Part shown: positions 11,806 through 21,828 of the stretch, one piece after another
How positions within the stretch are numbered: position 1 is the stretch's first letter
Layout: the number at the start of each line of letters is the position of its first letter
NCBI GenBank assembly: GCA_028571685.1
Contig: CM053148.1
Location: 88,186,001 to 88,250,000, forward strand
Direction of reading: 5' to 3'
Length of the DNA stretch: 64,000 bases
DNA from: Heterohyrax brucei
Lineage: Eukaryota > Chordata > Mammalia > Hyracoidea > Procaviidae
Translations under genes and position numbers: made by a program
The notes under the pieces: model-generated
What the model was told of the DNA's origin: nothing
Seen by the model: only the letters and a program-made list of their open reading frames with translations
Databases searched by the model: none

Positions 11806-11962
11806 ATGGAAACCGTGGTCGCATAGTTCGTTAAATGCTTCGTATTTAAGGTGGTCAGTTCATATCCGCCAGGCACTCCTTAGAAACTCTATGGGACATT
11901 TCTACTCTGACCTCTAGGGTCAGTATGAGTCAGACCCGACTCGACAGCAGTGGGTGGGACAA
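11806..11962 (+). mobile_element. AfroSINE inserted in L1 3' UTR
   Basis: 'ggaaaccgtggtcgcatag' to 'gactcgacagcagtggg'. It lies inside the minus L1 and so is younger than it. Retains several CpGs. Confidence 0.9.
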
Positions 11963-12004
11963 CCTCTCAACACTTTGTGTTCTTGACTTTGGGTTCCCTA
12001 TTAC

Positions 12005-12037
12005 GACAGCACTTGGCTGGCTTGGCTTGGCTTGGCC
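12005..12037 (+). mobile_element. 33-bp SINE/RTE-tail micro-insertion
   Basis: The insert reads GACAGCACTT followed by TGGC/TTGGC units. attac stands on both sides (12000-12004 and 12038-12042). In the L1 3' UTR consensus as I recall it, the flanking words are adjacent, which supports insertion. Confidence 0.7.
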
Positions 12038-12910
12038 ATTACTTGCTTTCCTGTCCCACTCCTTCTTTCTAGCCCTTGCTCCTGAGCTGGCACACTCCTT
12101 TAGTCTCACTTTTGTTTTATGGGCCTGTGTAGACCTTGGCTGGCAGGTGACTTCATCACTGAGCTAAAAAGGTGTCTGGAGGTTTGCTCCTGGAGCTTCT
12201 CCAGTCTCTGTCAGGCCAATAGGTCTGACCCTTTCTTATGAGTTACAATTTTGTTCTACATTTTCTCCAGCTCTGCCTAGGGATCTTCTATTTTGATTCT
12301 TGTCAGAGAAGTTGGTAATGGTAGCTGGGCACCATCTAGTTACACTCTACTACGTCTGGTGGAGGCTGTGGTAGTTATAGCCTATTAGTCTTTTGGACTA
12401 ATCTTCCCTTTTGTCTTTAGTTTTATTTACTGTTGCCCTGATGTGAGGAGACCAGTGGAGTATGTTAGACGACTGCTCACTGGCTTTCGAGACACCAGAC
12501 ACTACTTCCCAAAGTAGAACGTAGAACAGTTTTTTCATAAACTATGTTATGCCAAATAAACAAGATGTTCCCCAAGACCACCGTCCCCACAGCTCTCAAT
12601 CCAGCACTTTGGTTCTTCAGGGAGTTTGGTTGTGTCTACGGAGCTTGCACAATCTTGCCTTGTACAGTTAAGCTGGCTTTCCCAGTATCATGCACTGTCT
12701 CGCCCTTCACCAAAGTCACTGTCTGTATGTTGTCTATTTAGTGTTATTCCATCCCTACCTCTCTCCTCCCTTGTGGCCATCGAAGATTATTTCTTTTTGT
12801 GTGTAAACTTTTCATGAGCTTTCAAAATAGTGGTCTCATGCAATATTTATGAATTAATGAAAAAGCACAGCCTTTTGGAAATACTGAATGGAAAAAGAAG
12901 TTTCCTTCTG

Positions 12911-12971
12911 GCCCCTAGGGTCACCATGAGTCGGATCCGACTCGACGGCACTTGGCTTTGGCTTGGCTTGA
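12911..12971 (+). mobile_element. Short SINE/RTE 3' end with palindrome
   Basis: About 60 bp: 'cctagggtcaccat', the perfect 16-bp palindrome GAGTCGGATCCGACTC (12928-12943), 'gacggcacttggc' and a (TT)TGGC tail. CpG-rich for this window. No clear target-site duplication. Confidence 0.75.
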
Positions 12972-12974
12972 CAA

Positions 12975-14500
12975 ATACACTTCATAATTAAAAGGAAGCA
13001 TGGCATATCCAAGCATTCAACTAAAACAAAATATAAAAAAATGAATAACCGTCAATAACTTTGTCCTTGTTTTCCTATTAATCAGCTTGATTTGATGTGA
13101 ATCATTTTGAGTACATCATATTTTATTATAAATTGTCAAATTTCCATGATTATTAAAGAATTCCTAGAAGTCATTAAAACTCAACAGAGATTCCAGGGAA
13201 TAATAAATGAAAATACCAATATAGTGATGAAAATGTGTGATACGTACTTATTTTGTATTATTGCTGTAGACATTTATTATAATTTCATTCTACTCAATCC
13301 TTTGTGCTTATTAAACAAAATTATGTTAAAATTATGAAAAAATATCGTGTTCTCCATGTCCTAAATTGTCCATGGTAATTTTAGCCAGGCAAAGCCTATA
13401 AAAATTGCATGATATTATTTTACACCATAGGTGGATATAAAAAGACTAATTTTAATAACAAAATCTACCTAATATCAATTTAAATTGTATCTGAAAACAT
13501 ACATTTTGAGATTATTAAAAAAAACTATTCAGCACATAAAATAATAGAAATGTATTTTTCCAACCTTCTTTGTGTTAAAGTAACTGATAGACAATTACAA
13601 AATGATGATTAACATCAGCCTGAAGTAATTTTTGTATTATTAGATTTTATTTTCAAATGATCCATTTAAATGTTAAAGCTGACCAATTAATATATGCTTT
13701 CAAATCATGGCCAATCTACAGATAATGGGGACCGTGAGAATATTTCCATTGAGCTCATAGCTTCTGAGGTAATTTTATAACGAGGGGATATGGTATCACT
13801 GACTACATTCAACTCTGAATACTGTATAAACTGTAAATGAACAATCAGCATTTCACGACTGGTATCTACAAGATTTTGCAGAAGGTAGTGGATAACTTCA
13901 TTGTTCAAGATCAGCAGGTGTTCTCACAAATTACCTCAAGTGATATGCAGTAAAATATGCAAAGAAGTTTCACATTAATTATGAGTGGGATGTGAACTGT
14001 TCTTCCTGAAAAGTAATTTAAAGGTGATTTCACACATACATACATATATGCATATATATATATTTTAGCCTGGTATTTACAGTTACCATATAATCATTAT
14101 CTTGACTGATTAAAACCAATGTACAAAGGGTTTTTTTTTAAAGGCAAAGTGACATTTTAATATCTCAAGTCATCTAAGCATTCAGAGCTTGTATTTTAAT
14201 TTTAAACATGAAAAGTGATCTGTTTGCATCAGTGGTTGTTAGGGGCTATTCTATAGCTTTTGCTTTTTTGTGAAACCTAGAGCACTGTATACACTTTTAT
14301 TTACAGACTGCAGTATTAAAGTATGGAGAAATATTCACAAATGGCTTAATGCCTGTTATATGTGACTTTTGCATGATTTTAAAGAAATCTTGCAAAGTAT
14401 AATTCTGTTTAGAAGAGCATATTACATGTGAGGTGTCAAATATAAAGAAAATAAGAATTTGTAAAGTTACCTAAACTTTTTCATGAAAACAATATTTTGT
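12975..14500. other. AT-rich, SINE-free stretch
   Basis: 1.5 kb without recognisable repeats apart from a short CATA/TA run near 14035-14065. A 67-codon minus frame at 13705-13908 is the only frame of note; see findings. Confidence 0.45.
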
Positions 14501-14523
14501 GTATGTTTTTTAGTCTAGTTTCT

Positions 14524-14566
14524 GTAATGAGTCAGACCCGACTCAATGGCATTGGGCTGGGGGGGC
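14524..14566 (+). mobile_element. 43-bp SINE/RTE-tail micro-insertion
   Basis: Contains 'atgagtcagacccgactc', 'aatggcattgggctgg' and a G run. Flanked by perfect agtttct repeats (14517-14523, 14567-14573). Confidence 0.8.
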
Positions 14567-14626
14567 AGTTTCTTTTAAACTGTGTATTAGAGTTTCATTA
14601 ATTTTTATACTGCTTACTGACTTGTA

Positions 14627-14785
14627 GAAACCCTGGTAGTTTAGTGTTTAAGTGTGACAGCTGCTAACCAAAAGCTTTGCAGTTTGAATCCACCAGGTGT
14701 GCCTTGGAGACTCTATGGGGAAGTTTTATCTTGTTCTATAGAGCTGCTATGAGTTGTAATTAACTGAGTGACTGTTTTTTTTGTT
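14627..14785 (+). mobile_element. AfroSINE
   Basis: 'gaaaccctggtagtttagtg' to 'taattaactgagtgactg'. Full length, diverged. Confidence 0.9.
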
Positions 14786-15483
14786 AGTGTTGTTTGTTTA
14801 AGTTTATAGAATCTGTAATTCATTCAAGAATGGGCTTTGATATTCTGACAATAGTTTATTTTTATTTTTTAAAGTAAATTTAATCTATAATGTTCTAGTT
14901 TTTTGTTGTTTCAATCACTTTAAAAAACAACTATTATTAATCTATACTTACTGTATAATCATCTACTTTTAAGTATCATCTAATTTTAAGAAAAGAAGTT
15001 GTTTCTTGACATTGCCAACAACTTTTTAATGGATGCGGAATTTGGCATAGAACTTTTTTTATAATTTACATAATTTGTCATAAGGATGTATGTGTTTTTA
15101 ACTCTTGTGGTTGACTTGCTAAATTAAGGGGAAAAATAGCTTATTTTCTACTTTAAAATCAAACAAATGTATTTAACGCTGATTCAAACCGGTTCAGAGC
15201 TTTTGTCTCCAGCATAGACACTTCAACTATGATGGCTGAAGCAGAAAAATTCTGTTAATAACAAGTAAATTTGTTGAAAGATCCATAAATTCTTCAGTAC
15301 TCAGGATTTAGAAAGTCAAGTGTTCTATTTATTTCAGTAGAAAATTAAGGTAGTATAGAAAAAAATACCGTACGGATTATTTTTCCTTCAAATCCACACT
15401 TTGTAAGCATAATTAAAAATCTATACACTAAGCATGGTCTATTCATAATGTTTTTACTGGCTAATTCTTTTCAGAAGTGGACC

Positions 15484-15725
15484 ACTGAGTCTTTCTTCCT
15501 TTGGATGTGTTGTCAGTAGGGATCAATCCCTGGAAAAGGACATTATGCTGGATAAAGCAAAGTCAGCAAATAAAAAGAAGGCCCTCAACAAGACAGACTG
15601 ACACAGAGGCTGCAACAGGAGGCTTAAAGATAAAAATGACCTGGTGCAGGGCTGAGCAGTGTTTTATTCTGCTGCGCACAGGGTTGCTGTGGATCAGAAC
15701 TGACTTGATGGTATCTAACAACAAG
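15484..15725 (+). mobile_element. RTE-class LINE, 3' end
   Basis: Matches the final RTE codons and tail: 'ggatcaatccctggaaaagg', 'gccctcaac', 'gtggatcagaactgacttga', ending in 'tatctaacaaca'. The 83-aa plus frame at 15501-15752 is the decayed C-terminal region. Confidence 0.82.
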
Positions 15726-16313
15726 AAATTTGGCCTGATATACGTTCCATAGATCTGATTAGGTTTGATGTTGACAAATGGAAGGCTGGTCGACATGCTT
15801 TTGGCAAGAAATAAAATCACAAACATGAATCTTTTCAAATTACTTTTTAGTTTCTATTGTGTTATCTAAAAATTTCTCATCAAAATTTATCACTTTTGAA
15901 GATAAAACAATCAGTTAGAAAGATCTTCATGTAGGATTTCAAAGATGTTTTTCCAACTCTTTTTAGTATTCTAAATATTCTGTGTTAAAAATGAATTCTA
16001 ACAATAAATATTTCAATTGTGAATTGGCTACATTAAATGTATATTTTTGTGTGATTATATTCACACTGAGCAATGTGTTAGCTGTAGCTGAGACCAGTTA
16101 TTGTCAACCTGATATTAGAGAATGAACCATTTGTGTCTGTAGACATAGCAGGAGTCCTGATCTCTGTGCAATAAAAGCAAATTGAGAAGCTCTTAATGTC
16201 TCTAATTTCAAAAGTAAAGGATGATTAAAAAATTAGTCTTCTTGAAATCTATTGTAAGAGTTTCCAAGCCTAACATTATGAGAAGCCATAAAATTTTTTT
16301 TTTCCTTCCCCAG
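15726..16313. other. Unassigned stretch
   Basis: No repeat recognised. It ends in a branch-point-like cctaac (~16268) and a polypyrimidine tract leading to the candidate exon. Confidence 0.4.
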
Positions 16314-16422
16314 AATCAATTCTGTAGAAGTGAAGACACACAGAAAGAGAATACACTAAACAGTGAACTTGAAAGCAAAAGATAAGAAAACTCCAGGCTG
16401 ACCGAATTCTTTCACATTTTAG
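16314..16422 (+). other. Candidate internal exon (109 bp)
   Basis: Bounded on the left by a strong 3' splice-site pattern (T-run, 'ccttccccag', with cctaac ~40 bp upstream) and on the right by AG|GTAGGT. The segment is repeat-free. Frame 1 stays open for 23 codons and then hits TAA; frames 2 and 3 stop earlier. If spliced, it is more likely a non-coding or terminal coding exon. No product can be named. Splice-like motifs also occur by chance. Confidence 0.25.
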
Positions 16423-16554
16423 GTAGGTTGTTGACGTTCGTAGTAGATGTGTTGGTGGTAGACATGTGGGAATAAAGCAGAAGCCTCAGTGCTTTGCCCT
16501 TTTTCACAAACTGCACTGAGATAATCAATATCAGTTCATTAATCCCATCAGCAT

Positions 16555-16625
16555 AGCCAAGTGCTGTGGAGTTGGAGCCAACTCATAGTGAGACAGATTT
16601 TAGTACAACTGACGTTACAGGAAAA
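16555..16625 (-). mobile_element. AfroSINE/RTE 3' end, short copy (minus)
   Basis: 'gccaagtgctgtggagttgg' followed by 'agccaactcatagtgaga'. It keeps the hairpin arms GAGTTGG/CCAACTC and the CCAAG-type reversed tail. Confidence 0.65.
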
Positions 16626-16934
16626 TAGCTGAACAGTCCCATAGCCCTGTTGAGATAAGAAGCTAATGGAAACTGACAACTTGTCTGGGAAAGGATGGAC
16701 TGGAGGGTCTTTCCTGGGACACTTTTTCTCCAGGGTCCACGGTAGAAATCTTTTACAGCAGGGCTACTTGCTATCGAATAACCCTTCTGTTTAAGGCTGG
16801 CGTCAATAGTGGTTCTGCTCTGAGCTGTACTCTCTCATCTTTACAAGAACAAATGGAGAGAGATGAAAACTATGGGCTAAACTCAAGCATCTCCAATAGC
16901 ATATTTTGACATTTAAAACAAACAAATAAATAAA

Positions 16935-17072
16935 AATTCTGACCCAAAGAGACTGTGTAGGACAGGGTAGAATAGGCCCATAGCGTTTCCAAGGAGCACT
17001 TGGCAGATTTCAACTGCTGAATTCTTGGTTGTCAGCTATAGTACTTAAATACTATACATCAGTGTTTCTATT
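16935..17072 (-). mobile_element. AfroSINE (minus)
   Basis: 'gtaggacagggtagaata', 'gcgtttccaaggagcacttg' and 'atacatcagtgtttc'. Diverged. Confidence 0.85.
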
Positions 17073-17949
17073 ACAGTGAAAGGAACATCTGGAGGGCCAT
17101 AAAACCAGTCAATTATTTGCAGAGGTCAATGGCTCTAGAAGAGGAGAAAATGCAAAACAAATGCCACACAAAACAGGCTGACAGTGTGATAGATCTTTCT
17201 TTTTCTTTTTTTTAAATTTTAATAAAATTATCTTTCAAGTGATGGAGAATTTTTGAAACTCAAGATACTGAAAATTAGCACATAATATTCCTCAAGAGAA
17301 GTAAAGATTTGGCTTAAAAAATGATAATGTAGAAATAGACACACAATCATATAAATAATCTAAGTCCAGGAAGACATAAATGAAAAATGAAAAAATATTT
17401 CAAGTAATAAATGAAATATTTTTTCCAAAATTATAAAAAAAAAGACTGCAGAGTAGGTAGACAATGTCAAAGAGGAGAATTAGAGAAATCCCCCATTCAG
17501 ACACATTTTAGTGACATTTCAGCATAAAATATATTAAAAAATTCAGTTTCCAGAGCAATTGGTTACATGCAAAGAACCAGTTTCAAAATTTATAAAATAA
17601 TTTTTAGCAGCAACACTTTTTGTTACACTACAAGGCACTGATATTTTCAAATAAAGAAATGAGAAGAGCTTTACAAATATGGGACCTTATAAACTTAGTC
17701 GTACAATCAATGCACCTAAAACAGAAGACAGTCATAGGTTCACATGTGCTGTCTGGTTGAACTAAAAAGAAGAGAATTAAAACCAAACAATGTTGTTACT
17801 GAAAATAGAAAATTCAGGCAGAGATTGAAAGTTAAGAGAAGAATTTAAAAGTGTATGCCAAAATTTTTGAAAACCTTACAATAAGTAAAAAAAAAAAATA
17901 GAGAAATATAACAAAATCATCAAATAGCGCTGTAACTACTGCAAAAAAA
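17073..17949. other. Unassigned A-rich stretch
   Basis: A-rich on the plus strand. It could be an upstream part of the old L1 that follows, but I cannot align it. Confidence 0.35.
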
Positions 17950-18126
17950 ATTGTTAAAAATTCTTCTACAAAGAAACAGCCAGCCATAGATGAGGTCTCT
18001 GTTAAACTTTGTAATATATTCCAAGTAAACTTATCCCAATATGTCCAACTATTTTAGGGACAAAAAAACAACAAAAAAAAGAACCATGAAATACCATTGC
18101 TTGAGTTCTGGAAAACATTGACATCA

Positions 18127-18155
18127 CGCCAGCCAGCCAAGTGCTGTTGAGTCAG
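18127..18155 (-). mobile_element. 29-bp SINE/RTE-tail micro-insertion
   Basis: A reversed TGGC tail plus 'aagtgctgttgagtcag'. Flanked by a perfect 9-bp repeat ttgacatca (18118-18126 and 18156-18164). Confidence 0.85.
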
Positions 18156-18362
18156 TTGACATCATAAGCACATAAAATCATTTTTTAAAAAAGTTTATTT
18201 ATACAGATGTTGAAATTCTAAACATAATATGATCAAAGATAAGTCTAATCACATAAAAAATAAAGTACAACTTTACCAAGTAAGATTGCATAAATTATAC
18301 AAGGGAAGATTTATCTATTTAATATAATCTGTAAATGAAATTCACAGGTTATGAATAAGAGT

Positions 18363-18519
18363 CAAAACTTATTGCCATTGTGTTAGTTCTGACTCATGGT
18401 GACCCTACAGGACAGAGTGGAACCGGTCCCCAGGCTTTCCAAAGAGGAGCTGGTGGATTTGAACTGCCTATCACTAGGTTAGCAACTGAGGTCTTCAATA
18501 CTGTGCCACCAGGGCCCTG
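18363..18519 (-). mobile_element. AfroSINE (minus)
   Basis: 'tagttctgactcatggtgac', 'caggctttccaaagaggagc' and final 'gccaccagggccct'. Confidence 0.92.
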
Positions 18520-19316
18520 AATAAACATATAGGCATTAAATTATATGACACAAAAGTATTTATATGTTGACTAGATAGATCAAAATTCAAAAGTAGCATC
18601 ACTCATTCTTGGTTAAGACTCCTAGAAAATTAAGAATAGAAAGAAAAATAAAAAGGCATATTTTTTCAGAGTGTAATTTTAAATGGAATGTTTTTTAGAA
18701 AACACCAAATTAAGAGGAATTCATTTCATATCAGAAAAGAGAGAATGATTCCACTAGCTTAATTCAGTTTTATAGTACATCAAGAGTCTTGATACTTGTA
18801 TTAAAAGAAAGAGAAATGAGTGGAATCAAGATGGCGGACTAAGCACATATCTCCCTAAATACTTCTGGAAACAAAGACTTGAATTCATAATCAAATGGAG
18901 TCTTCTGGTCACCTAGTGAGCCCCAGGACACGGCACAGAGCTGTTAATTTGGACTTCATACCACTGAACAAAAAACCTCCTCTCTTTCACTGACTCCCGC
19001 TGTTGGGTAGTCCTGGCTCTCATGGACTGAAGATGGCCTAGAGAAACATCAGTGATTCATCCTCACAGTATCTTTTCTAGACTTTATTGACTCACATGAA
19101 ACCCCAAAAGCAACAAATCTTGTATAAAATGTAGAAAAGAAATCACACATGGCTTCAGAAGGCACCAAAATGAAACAACCAAGGCGCTTTCTGAAGGAAG
19201 AAACTTTTCTGAAATTATCATAAGGTGAATACAAAAGGATTCTATAGAGAGCCCTCCTAGACCTTATATAAAATGCAGCAGAGTGAAATGAAAAATTAAG
19301 CAAGCTGTTCAATCTG

Positions 19317-20052
19317 ATGAAACACCAGTACTCTGAAATCCAACAGATCAAGAACAAAATCAAAGACATAGAAACTTCAATTCAAAGCCAAGAAAACAGA
19401 ATGGAACAAAAGGAAAAGAGACTTTCTGACTTGGAAGACAGAACTACTGACTCCAGGATCTATGAGGAGAAACCAGAAAAAAGAAACAAGAAAAATGAAG
19501 AACTATTATCAAGCATGTGGGACTCTACTAAGAGGAACAACTTATGATTAATTGGAGTCCATGAACAGGGCAAAACACCTGAAAACACAGAGAGTATTGT
19601 TGCTGAGCTCCTGAGAGAAAACTTCCCAGAAATCATGAAGGAAGGGAACATAGATATCCAAGATGCATATTGAATGCTACTCAGTATAGATTTCAAAAGA
19701 AAGACCCCAAGACATATTATAATCAAGCTTAACAAAAAAGAAACCCAAGCAGAAACTCTTAAAGACAGCAAGACTCAAAGCAAAGCTAACATTCAGAGGG
19801 AAACCCCATAGGCTTCCATTGGATTTTTCAGCAGAAACGATACTGGCACAGAGACAGTAGCATGACACATTCAAAGCCTTGAAGGGGAAGAACTTCCAAC
19901 CAAGAATTATATATCCTGTTAAACTCTCTTTCAAATATGAAAATGAAATTAAGACTTTCACAGAGAAACAGAAACCCACAGACTTTGCAAAAATCAAACC
20001 AAAGCTACAAGAAATACTGAAAGAATCTCTTGGCTTTGGCTTAGAAGAATAA
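19317..20052 (+). pseudogene. L1 ORF1 remnant
   Basis: L1 ORF1 is an RNA-binding trimeric chaperone. The first frame (19317-19547) is a lysine/glutamate-rich coiled coil with the DLEDR motif. It ends at a stop near 19545. The next part reads on with an RNA-recognition-like segment (LRENFPEI, PRHIIIKL) and a C-terminal region ending in LKESLGFGLEE and a stop at ~20050. At least three in-frame stops separate the pieces. Domain order matches L1 ORF1; the family is known, decay is seen. Confidence 0.8.
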
Positions 20053-20164
20053 AACCACTAACTTCATATTTTAGAAGGACATGTTACCCAGAAACCTACT
20101 CAGTTAGGGAAGGCTCCAAACTTAATCCAAGCTTTAATACTGAAAGAAATCATCCAGTGATTAT

Positions 20165-21828
20165 CATGAAAACTATGGTGCCGTCATATTAAAAACAGGG
20201 ATGTACTACAGTCGTTATAGTCCTTCCAGATGGAGAGGAAGTCAATAAGACTGGTAGTAACTAAAATTGGGTTTATACATAGTTTTTTAAGGGGGAACAT
20301 AGGGACAGTCATAAAGCACAACAAAGATGCAACATACCTTATCAAGAAATGTAACTCATTTCTTGTGGTCTCAACAACCACAAAACCAACTCTGCTAAAA
20401 ACTCTCAGCAAAATAGGCATAGACAGAAAATTCCTCAATGCAGTAAGGGTCATTTATACAAAGCCAACTGCTTACATCATCCTGAATAGAGAGAGACTGA
20501 AACAGTTTCCCTTGAGAACAGGAACTAGACACGGTGCCCACTCTCACCTCTCCTATTCTACATTGTATTAGAAGTTCTAGCCAGAGCAAGTAGAAAAGAT
20601 CAAGAAATAAAGGGCATCTGCATAGGCAAAGAAGAAGTAAAGATCTCCCTACTTGCAGTTGATATGATTGTATATGCAGAGAATCCTAAAGAATCCATAA
20701 GTAAACTACTCAAACTGATAGAAGAGTTCAGCAGTCTCAGGATACAAGATGAACATAAGTAAATCAGTAGGATTCCTTTATGCAAACAATGAGACTGTTA
20801 ATGAAGGAATCATCAAGCCAGCCAAGTGCCGTCGAGTTAGATCCAACTCAAAGCAATACCATTTACTATAGCCCCAGGAAGATAAAGTACCTAGGAATAA
20901 ATCTAACTGGAGAAATAACAGATGCTTACAAAGAGAACTATAAGCCATTATTACAAGAAACTAAGAGAGATTTACATAAATGGAGAAACCTATCCTGCTT
21001 GTGGATAGGAAGTCTTAATATTATGAAAATGTCTATTTTACCCAAAGCAATCTACTTACATAATGCAATCCAAATACAAATTCCTGTGTCATTTCTTAAT
21101 GAGATGGAGAAACAAATCACCAATTTTGTTTGGAAAGGGAAGAAGCCCCAGATAAGTAAAGCACTACTAAAGAACAATACACTGGGAGGCTTCTCATTAC
21201 CTGACCTTAGAACCTATTACACTGCCACAGAAGTTAAAACAGCCTGGTACTGCTACAAAAACAGACAGATAGATCAATGGAACAGAATCGAGCCTCCAGA
21301 GATGACACCATCTGCCTATGAGCAGTTGATATTCGACAAAGGCCCTAAGACATTAAACTGGGGTAAAAACAATCTCTTCAACAAATGATGCTGGCAAAAT
21401 CGGATATCCATCTGCAATCAACTGAAACAAGACCTATGTCTTATATCTTATACAAAAACCAACTCAAACTGGATAAAAGACCTAAATATCAAATCAAAAA
21501 TGATAAAGCTCATCCAAGAGAAAGTAAGAACAACAAAACCAAGCCAGTAAGGGCCGAGGTAAAACTTACCCCCAGAGTATTCAATGGAAGTTTTAATACA
21601 CAACATACATGGACTTCAAAATCTGTCAAATCACAAGCAGAAGACGAAATACATAAATGGGAACTAGTAAGAATCAAACACTTTTGCTCATCCAAAGACT
21701 TTATTAATAGAATTAAAAGGCCACCTACAGAACGGGAAAAAATATTCTGCAACTGTATGTCAGGCATAGTGGGGAAGGAGATACAGGCAGCCAAAAAAAA
21801 CACATGTGGACATGCTCACGATCTTTAG
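20165..21828 (+). pseudogene. L1 ORF2 remnant (reverse transcriptase, 3' part)
   Basis: ORF2 normally carries an endonuclease and a reverse transcriptase. Here the endonuclease part is absent and the frame starts inside the transcriptase (LLKTLSKIGIDRKFLNAV at ~20390). The active-site block that is FADD in working L1s reads LAVD at 20652-20663, so one catalytic aspartate is lost. A micro-insertion at 20817-20847 shifts the frame. The longest surviving frame (20780-21388) covers the region after the transcriptase, with YLGINL, FVWKGKKP and WYCYKNRQIDQWNRIE. A further frame runs to 21828. Confidence 0.85.
20817..20847 (-). mobile_element. 31-bp SINE/RTE-tail micro-insertion in L1 ORF2
   Basis: Reversed tail 'gccagccaagtgccgtcgag' then 'ttagatccaac'. 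Flanked by tcaa (20813-20816, 20848-20851). It splits a block that in L1s reads as one run through the I-P-F-T-I-A-P region, so insertion is clear even though the repeats are short. Confidence 0.8.

Larger units (their letters stand above)
11695..12865 (-). mobile_element. L1 3' UTR (minus strand)
   Basis: Reverse-strand L1 3' end as known from elephant-type L1s. It starts with a T-rich tail and 'ttagatgaaagtttagagaa', continues through 'gggcaccatctagttacac', 'caccagacactacttccc' and 'ctatgttatgcca', and ends near 'agtggtctcatgcaatattt'. Two later insertions interrupt it: an AfroSINE at 11806-11962 and a 33-bp micro-insertion at 12005-12037. The frames at 11925-12817 are chance frames. Family assignment is from memory. 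Confidence 0.75.
17950..18807 (+). mobile_element. Old L1 ORF2 fragment, 5' part
   Basis: Highly decayed plus-strand L1 ORF2. The segments around 18590-18660 and 18730-18807 follow the order of L1 reverse-transcriptase sequence (compare 20390-20630). It resumes after the younger L1 at 23344. Interrupted by a micro-insertion (18127-18155) and an AfroSINE (18363-18519). Confidence 0.5.

Noticed and set aside
11925-12817. Leucine-rich plus frames suggesting membrane proteins
   Set aside because: They lie in a reverse L1 3' UTR plus SINE insertions.
19049-20589. Several ~100-aa minus frames opposite the L1
   Set aside because: Antisense shadows of L1 ORF1/ORF2; low-complexity S/F/L-rich.
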